Under the pieces are notes generated by a model. It saw only the letters and a program-made list of their open reading frames with translations. It ran no database searches and was not told the DNA's origin. This document shows, piece after piece, positions 61,420 through 64,000 of a stretch of DNA of 64,000 nucleotides (the stretch's first letter is position 1; each line of letters starts with the position of its first letter). A program made the position numbers and the translations under genes. The stretch spans positions 186,001 through 250,000 of the forward strand of contig AP025583.1 in assembly GCA_022846095.1 (NCBI GenBank). The letters run 5' to 3'. This DNA comes from Oscillospiraceae bacterium. Its GTDB lineage: Bacteria; Bacillota; Clostridia; Oscillospirales; Oscillospiraceae.

Positions 61420-62720
61420 TGTCCGTCTCACCCATCGCAATCGCAGCCGTCGTCATGCTGGTGCTGTTGTTTTTGAACGTGCCTGTGTTCGCCTCCGTCC
61501 TGGGCGGCTGCATCGCCTACTTCGTCACCAACCCCGACGCGGGTATCACCGGGGCGCTGGCCATTCAGCGGGTCATCAGCGGGATGCAGTCGGTCACCAT
61601 GCTGGCCATCCCCTTCTTTGTCGCCACCGGCGCGCTGATGAACTACTGCGGCATCACCAAGCGTATGATGCACTTCTGCAAGGTTCTCACCGGCCACATG
61701 TTCGGCGGCCTGGGCCAGGTCAACGTGGTGCTCTCCACCCTCATGGGCGGCATGTCGGGCTCCAGCCTGGCGGACGCCGCCATGGAGGCCAAGATGCTGG
61801 TGCCCGATATGCGCAAGGCGGGCTACTCCAACGGCTTTGCCTCGGCCATCACTGCGGCCTCGTCCATGATTACCCCCCTTATCCCGCCGGGTATCGCCGC
61901 CATCATCTACGGCAGCATCACCGGCACCTCCATCGGCAAGCTCTTCGTGGCGGGCATCGTCCCCGCCGTCATCCTGTGCGCGGTGATGATGTGCATCGTC
62001 TCCCGCTACTCCAAGAAGAAGGGCATCCCCCGCCTGAGCGAGCGCCGGGCCACCGCCGGGGAGCTGTGGAGGGCCTTCAAGCCCGCCATCCTCCCCCTGT
62101 GCCTGCCCATCATTATCATCGGCGGCATCCGCTTCGGCATCTTCACCCCCACGGAGGCGGGTGCCATCGCCATTTTCTACGCGCTGTTCCTGGGCATCCT
62201 CTACAGGGAAATTCGGCTGGACAATATCCTGGCCTGCATCCGGGAGACCGTGGTGACCACCGCCTCCATCATGCTCATCGTGGGCGCGGCCACCTGCTTC
62301 TCCTGGGTGCTGACCTGGGAAAACGTGCCCCAGACCATGACCACCTTCCTGATCAGCCTGTGCGGGAACAAGTACGTTTTCCTGCTGCTGGTGAACGTCT
62401 TTTTGCTCTGCGTGGGCATGTTCATCGAGGCCACCGCGGCCCAGATCGTCCTGGCCCCCATGCTGGTGCCCGTGGCCGTGGCCTTCGGCATCGACCCCGT
62501 CCACTTCGGCATGATGTTTATCTTCAACATGGCCATCGGGAGCCTGACCCCGCCCATGGGCAACCTGATGTTCGTCACCTGCGGCGTGACAAAGTGCTCC
62601 ACCGAGGAGTTCATCAAGGACTGCCGGGTGTTCTACGTCATGCTCTTCGCCATGCTGATGCTGATGACCTACGCGCCCTTCCTGAGCACCTGGCTGCCCA
62701 ATCTGATTTACGGGGTGTGA
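61419..62720 (+). CDS. dctM: TRAP transporter large permease subunit (DctM)
   Basis: A 433-residue protein with about 12 membrane segments. Visible DctM blocks are GMQSVTMLAIPFFVATGALM, MGGMSGSSLADAAMEAKMLVP and SSMITPLIPPGIAAIIYG, and near the end FNMAIGSLTPPMGNLMFV. It moves the substrate with sodium. One-base overlap (TAATG) couples it to dctQ. Confidence 0.96.
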   Translation: MSVSPIAIAAVVMLVLLFLNVPVFASVLGGCIAYFVTNPDAGITGALAIQRVISGMQSVTMLAIPFFVATGALMNYCGITKRMMHFCKVLTGHMFGGLGQVNVVLSTLMGGMSGSSLADAAMEAKMLVPDMRKAGYSNGFASAITAASSMITPLIPPGIAAIIYGSITGTSIGKLFVAGIVPAVILCAVMMCIVSRYSKKKGIPRLSERRATAGELWRAFKPAILPLCLPIIIIGGIRFGIFTPTEAGAIAIFYALFLGILYREIRLDNILACIRETVVTTASIMLIVGAATCFSWVLTWENVPQTMTTFLISLCGNKYVFLLLVNVFLLCVGMFIEATAAQIVLAPMLVPVAVAFGIDPVHFGMMFIFNMAIGSLTPPMGNLMFVTCGVTKCSTEEFIKDCRVFYVMLFAMLMLMTYAPFLSTWLPNLIYGV

Positions 62721-62726
62721 TTTGAA

Positions 62727-63704
62727 GTGAAAGTGATTCGCACGGTCCTTGGGGACGTCCCGGCCGATCAGATCGGCGTCACCGACGCCCACGACCACCT
62801 GATCCGCAGCGGCGGGCCGGAGGTGGAGCGGGACGGGGCGTTCCTGATGGACGACGCCGGAGCGGCAAAACGGGAGTTCGGCCGTTGGCTGGCGGCCGGC
62901 GGGAGGACCATGATCTGCATGGACCCCATCGGATGCGGGCGCAATGTGCCGAAAATGCTGGAGGTGGCCGCGGCTTACCGCGGCAAGGGGAATCTGGTTA
63001 TGACCACCGGCTTCCAGAAAGGGGCGAACTACTGCCCCAACACCTCCTTCCTGGCCACGGTGGACACCAACAAGGTGGCTGAATGTATGATTGCGGAGAT
63101 AACCCAGGGGATGGACGTCCACAGCTACAACGGCCCGGTGGTGGAGCGCACCTCCGCCCGGGCGGGCCTCATCAAGGCGGGCACCGGCTACCGGCTGATT
63201 TCCCCCCTGGAGGAGAAAGCCCTCACCGTGGCGGCCATCACCCAGAGGGAGACCGGCTGCCCCATCTCGATCCACACCGATTACGGAACCATGGGCCCGG
63301 AGCTCCTGGACATTCTTGAGGCGCACGGGGGCAGCCCGGAGCACACCGTGCTGTGCCACATGCAGCGCAACCCGGACCTCTACTACTACCAAATGCTGCT
63401 GGACCGGGGGGCCGTACTCTGCTTTGACGAGCCCAACAAGCCCCAGTACCGCCCCGATATGGAGATCGCCCGGAACGTGGCCGAGCTGTGCAGACTGGGA
63501 TATGGGGGGCAGCTCGTGCTGGGAATGGACGGCGGGCGCATTGAGGCGCTGGGCGCCTATATGGAGCCCCGGGGCCGGGCGAATGGCCTGGAATACCTGC
63601 TCACCCGCTTTGTGCCGCTGCTGCGGGCCTGCGGCGTGTCCGAGGGCGATCTGCACAACATGCTGGAGGCGAATCCCGCGCGGGTATTTGCAATGGAGGC
63701 GTAA
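62727..63704 (+). CDS. Phosphotriesterase-family metal-dependent hydrolase
   Basis: A 325-residue protein. The full binuclear metal site of the phosphotriesterase family can be seen: His22 and His24 in TDAHDHLI, Lys150 in AGLIKAGTGY (the carboxylated bridging Lys), His183 in SIHTDYG, His211 in VLCHMQRNP and Asp268 in LGMDGG. Bacterial relatives are mainly lactonases and other carboxyl-ester or amide hydrolases. It starts at a GTG six bases after dctM and lacks its own ribosome site, so translation is coupled to the transporter, suggesting it acts on the imported compound. It ends in a terminator. Confidence 0.9.
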   Translation: MKVIRTVLGDVPADQIGVTDAHDHLIRSGGPEVERDGAFLMDDAGAAKREFGRWLAAGGRTMICMDPIGCGRNVPKMLEVAAAYRGKGNLVMTTGFQKGANYCPNTSFLATVDTNKVAECMIAEITQGMDVHSYNGPVVERTSARAGLIKAGTGYRLISPLEEKALTVAAITQRETGCPISIHTDYGTMGPELLDILEAHGGSPEHTVLCHMQRNPDLYYYQMLLDRGAVLCFDEPNKPQYRPDMEIARNVAELCRLGYGGQLVLGMDGGRIEALGAYMEPRGRANGLEYLLTRFVPLLRACGVSEGDLHNMLEANPARVFAMEA

Positions 63705-63710
63705 GTATGG

Positions 63711-63748
63711 AAAGAAAACCACATCCCCACGGGTGTGGTTTTCTTTTT
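63711..63748 (+). terminator. Terminator of the TRAP-hydrolase operon
   Basis: AAAGAAAACCACA (63711-63723) pairs with TGTGGTTTTCTTT (63734-63746), followed by TT. Confidence 0.9.
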
Positions 63749-63778
63749 GGACAGCAGAGGTGGATCAAAGCACAAACT

Positions 63779-63793
63779 GTTTAAAATATAAAC
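63779..63793. promoter_or_regulatory. 15-bp operator-like site c
   Basis: GTTTAAAATATAAAC, preceded at 63762 by GGATCAAAGCAC, a 12-mer that recurs at 63926. Confidence 0.6.
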
Positions 63794-63840
63794 ACATGGT
63801 GTCATAGTGCACAGATGAGTTTCTAAAATTTTTAGCGTAC

Positions 63841-63855
63841 GTTTCATATTTAAAC
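63841..63855. promoter_or_regulatory. 15-bp operator-like site d
   Basis: GTTTCATATTTAAAC, the best match to the consensus, ending 20 bases before the -35 box exactly as site b does. Confidence 0.75.
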
Positions 63856-63875
63856 AATTCTGGACCGGAAAATAT

Positions 63876-63904
63876 TTGATCTCTCCCCCTCAATTCTGTA
63901 AAAT
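63876..63904 (+). promoter_or_regulatory. Promoter of an unseen gene beyond the right edge
   Basis: TTGATC (63876-63881) and TAAAAT (63899-63904), spacer 17, within AATTCTGTAAAATA. The stretch 63705-64000 holds no coding region; it holds a terminator, three operator-like sites and this promoter. Confidence 0.7.
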
Positions 63905-63968
63905 ACAGATAAAGAACAGAGATTTGGATCAAAGCACTGGAGAAACCGCCCTGCGGCAGGCTCTGAAT

Positions 63969-63983
63969 GTTTTAAAATGAAAC
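63969..63983. promoter_or_regulatory. 15-bp operator-like site e
   Basis: GTTTTAAAATGAAAC; read on the other strand GTTTCATTTTAAAAC. It lies downstream of the promoter at 63876-63904. Confidence 0.6.
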
Positions 63984-64000
63984 GCACAAGATTGACGAGG

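Overview
The window is a chromosomal segment of a GC-rich anaerobic Firmicute, most likely a gut Clostridium-class bacterium of the Oscillospiraceae type (Flavonifractor, Lawsonibacter or Oscillibacter relatives). The basis is the mix of Gram-positive features (LPXTG surface proteins, strong AGGAGG ribosome sites, the Prp protease next to an N-terminally extended L27) with anaerobic features (pyruvate phosphate dikinase, a selenium-type xanthine dehydrogenase and YgfK/SsnA/YgeW/YgeX/YgeY purine fermentation genes). The genus cannot be fixed from sequence reading alone.

Layout. 1-13,100 holds mixed housekeeping and accessory genes: a REC-GGDEF-EAL protein running off the left edge, an XRE membrane regulator, an AraC/VOC pair, a YjbR/nitroreductase pair, ppdK, an ECF sigma/anti-sigma pair, a PEBP protein, acetyltransferases and a zincin lipoprotein. 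13,100-17,600 holds ilvE, a TetR-controlled membrane gene pair with two identical operators, a small ribbon-helix-helix protein and a DUF1836 regulator. 17,600-24,100 holds tandem degV genes, prmA, a phosphoesterase and the rplU-prp-rpmA-obgE ribosome block. 24,100-30,190 holds two LPXTG-anchored surface proteins, one with a thioester (TQXA) domain, under promoters sharing the same 11-bp direct-repeat architecture.

30,200-47,500 is the largest functional unit. It contains ygfK and ssnA, a divergent YheO-type PAS regulator, an NCS2 purine permease, ridA, arcC, ygeW, ygeY, ygeX and a fused xanthine dehydrogenase, all on the minus strand except the regulator. This matches the purine/urate fermentation gene set known from gut anaerobes. 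Purine is imported and oxidised or reduced by Xdh/YgfK, ring-opened by SsnA and other hydrolases, carried through 2,3-diaminopropionate (YgeX) and carbamoyl chemistry (YgeW), and yields ATP through carbamate kinase. ssnA is preceded by a 5' leader of about 220 nt ending in an intrinsic terminator, which suggests control by attenuation.

47,500-57,700 holds an LrgAB-like pair, a second ECF sigma/anti-sigma/secreted-protein operon, typA, a tRNA-Arg(CCT) preceded by an orphan copy of its own 5' part, ogt, a membrane GGDEF-EAL protein and a PadR/methyltransferase pair. 57,700-64,000 is a catabolic module: a PrpR-type regulator that lacks the sigma-54 contact loop, divergent from a three-gene TRAP transporter and a phosphotriesterase-family hydrolase. 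Five copies of a 15-bp near-palindrome and two promoters of identical geometry link this module to an unseen gene just beyond the right edge.

Genes meet in many convergent or bidirectional terminators. The intergenic spaces carry two families of dispersed palindromic repeats.
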